Shown here in pieces: positions 62,821-64,000 of a DNA stretch of 64,000 bases. Both the position numbers and the translations under genes were made by a program. The notes below the pieces were generated by a model. The model was not told the DNA's origin and did not search any database. It saw only the letters and a list, made by a program, of their open reading frames with translations. This DNA is from Megalopta genalis (Eukaryota > Arthropoda > Insecta > Hymenoptera > Halictidae). Positions within the stretch are counted from its first letter, which is position 1. The number at the start of each line of letters is the position of its first letter. The stretch lies in contig NW_027476715.1 in NCBI RefSeq assembly GCF_051020955.1, positions 88,318 through 152,317 on the forward strand, in the 5' to 3' direction.

Positions 62821-64000
62821 GTTTCGCATGAATATGAAGCTAAATCATGTGTCTCACAATAATTTGAAGCAAATTCATGTGTTTCGAAAGAATTCGAAGC
62901 TAAATCATGTGTTTCGCATGAATTCGAAGCTGAGGCATATGGTTTGCATTATTTTGAAGCTAAATCTCGCGTTTTGTATTAATTTGATGCTAAATCACGT
63001 GTTTCGCATTGATTCGAAATTAAATCACGTGTTTCGCATTAATTTGAAGCTGAATCATGTGTTTTGCATGAATTTGAAGCTAAATCACGTGTTTCGCGTT
63101 AATTTGAAGCTAAATCATGTCTTTCGCATGAATTTGAAGCTAAATCATGTGTTCTGCATGAATTTGAAGCTGAGTCAAGTGTTTCGCATGAATTAGAAAC
63201 TAAATCATGTGATTCAAATGAATTCGAAGCTAAATCTAGTGAGTCGAATGAATTCGTAGCTAAATCATGTGTTTCGCACGAATTCGAATCTGAATCATGT
63301 GCTTCGCATGAATTTGAAGCTAAATCACGTGTTTCGCATGAATTTGAAGCTAAATCATGTGTCTTGCAAGAATTTGAACCTAAACCACGTGTATCGAATG
63401 AATTCGAAGCTAAATCATGTGTTTCGAATGAATTCGAAGGTAAATCATGTGTTTCGCATGAATTCGAAGCTGAAGCATATGGTTTGCATTATTTTGAAGC
63501 TAAATCTCGTGTTTTGTATTAATTTGATGCTAAATCACGTGTTTCGCATTAATTCGAAGCTAAATCTTGTGATTCGAATGAATTCGAAGCTAAATCATGT
63601 GTTTCGCACGAATTCGAATCTGAATCATGTGCTTCGCATGAATTTGAAGCTCAGTCATGTCTTTCGCATGAATTTGAATCTAAGTCATGTGTTTCGCATG
63701 AATTCGATGCTGAATCATGTGTTTCGCATGAATTCGAAGCTAAATCATGTGTTTCGCACGAATTCGAATCTGAATCATGTGCTTCGCATGAATTTGAAGC
63801 TGAATCATGTGTTTTGCATGAATTTGAAGTTAAATCACGTGTTTCGCGTTAATTTGAAGCTAAATCATGTGTTTTGCATGAATTTGAAGCTGAATCAAGT
63901 GTTTCGCATGAATTCGAAGCTGAACCATGTGTGTCGCATGAATTTGAAGCTAAATCATGTGTTTTGCATTATTTTGAAGCTAAATCACGTGTTTCGCAAG

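Larger units (their letters stand above)
42207..64000. repeat. Satellite family B, strict 30-bp tandem array
   Basis: About 726 head-to-tail monomers run to the window edge. The consensus is TTTCGCATGAATTTG followed by AAGCTAAATCATGTG; it is homologous to family A but without the five-type 150-bp cycle. Many monomers have GAATTCGAAGC, giving overlapping EcoRI and BstBI sites. Recurrent variants include GTTTGCATTATTTTG, TTTCGCGTTAATTTG, TTTCCTATGAATTCG and TCTCACAATAATTTG. All monomers I checked are exactly 30 bp except one 31-bp monomer at 56101-56131. Long plus-strand frames (up to 522 codons at 61628-63196) come from the divisible-by-three period; they end at recurring in-repeat stops such as GAATTAGAA and GAATTCGTAGC. 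The junction with family A at about 42207 is abrupt, with no unique DNA between. Confidence 0.95.

Noticed and set aside
61628..63196. 522-codon plus-strand frame of decapeptide repeats, and other frames of about 400 codons in family B, as repetitive protein genes
   Set aside because: A 30-bp period is divisible by three, so any stop-free monomer gives long frames. Two plus-strand frames overlap here, each monomer set contains recurring stops (GAATTAG, TTCGTAGC, CGTTAATTT), and no start context, unique domain or signal peptide is present.
1..64000. CRISPR array, suggested by 30-bp direct repeats
   Set aside because: Repeats are contiguous with no unique spacers, the monomers vary, and the embedded element is a eukaryotic retrotransposon.
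42207..64000. CENP-B box in the satellite monomer
   Set aside because: TTCG followed four bases later by A fits part of the motif, but the required CGGG end is absent (TCGA or TTGA instead).

Overview
This is eukaryotic, almost certainly arthropod (probably insect), heterochromatin. About 57 kb of the 64 kb is tandemly repeated satellite DNA with a 30-bp monomer, and the array is broken once by a decayed BEL/Pao-type LTR retrotransposon of about 6.8 kb at 23374-30149. I find no host protein gene, tRNA, rRNA or CRISPR array. The host guess rests on the retrotransposon family and the satellite style; I cannot name a species. Layout: (1) 1-23373, satellite family A, with 29-32 bp monomers, often in a five-monomer (150 bp) higher-order cycle. 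Its middle has been re-amplified into longer units: a 2648-bp unit present once at 5976-8623 and three times in tandem at 12841-20784, and a 1415-bp unit from 9349. (2) 23374-30149, the BEL/Pao element, with 577-bp and 632-bp LTRs, a perfect 5-bp target duplication (GCAAG), a tRNA-Tyr-type primer binding site, and gag, protease, reverse transcriptase/RNase H and integrase regions in the expected order, all disabled by stops, frame changes and small deletions. (3) 30150-42206, family A again, same orientation, more mosaic and less homogeneous. (4) 42207-64000, satellite family B, a related 30-bp monomer with many EcoRI (GAATTC) and BstBI (TTCGAA) sites, held in an almost perfect 30-bp register (one 1-bp insertion in about 21.8 kb) and organised into nested units, chiefly 1860 bp (62 monomers) in four copies. 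The long open reading frames throughout the satellite follow from a repeat length divisible by three; they run on both strands, contain recurring stops and have no non-repeat domain, so I do not call them genes. The most interesting signals are structural: A/T tracts spaced about 10 bp apart in every monomer, a 150-bp nucleosome-sized cycle, a conserved core against a variable half-monomer, a sharp difference in homogeneity between the two satellite families, and swapped blocks shared 40 kb apart. All identities and counts here are by eye.
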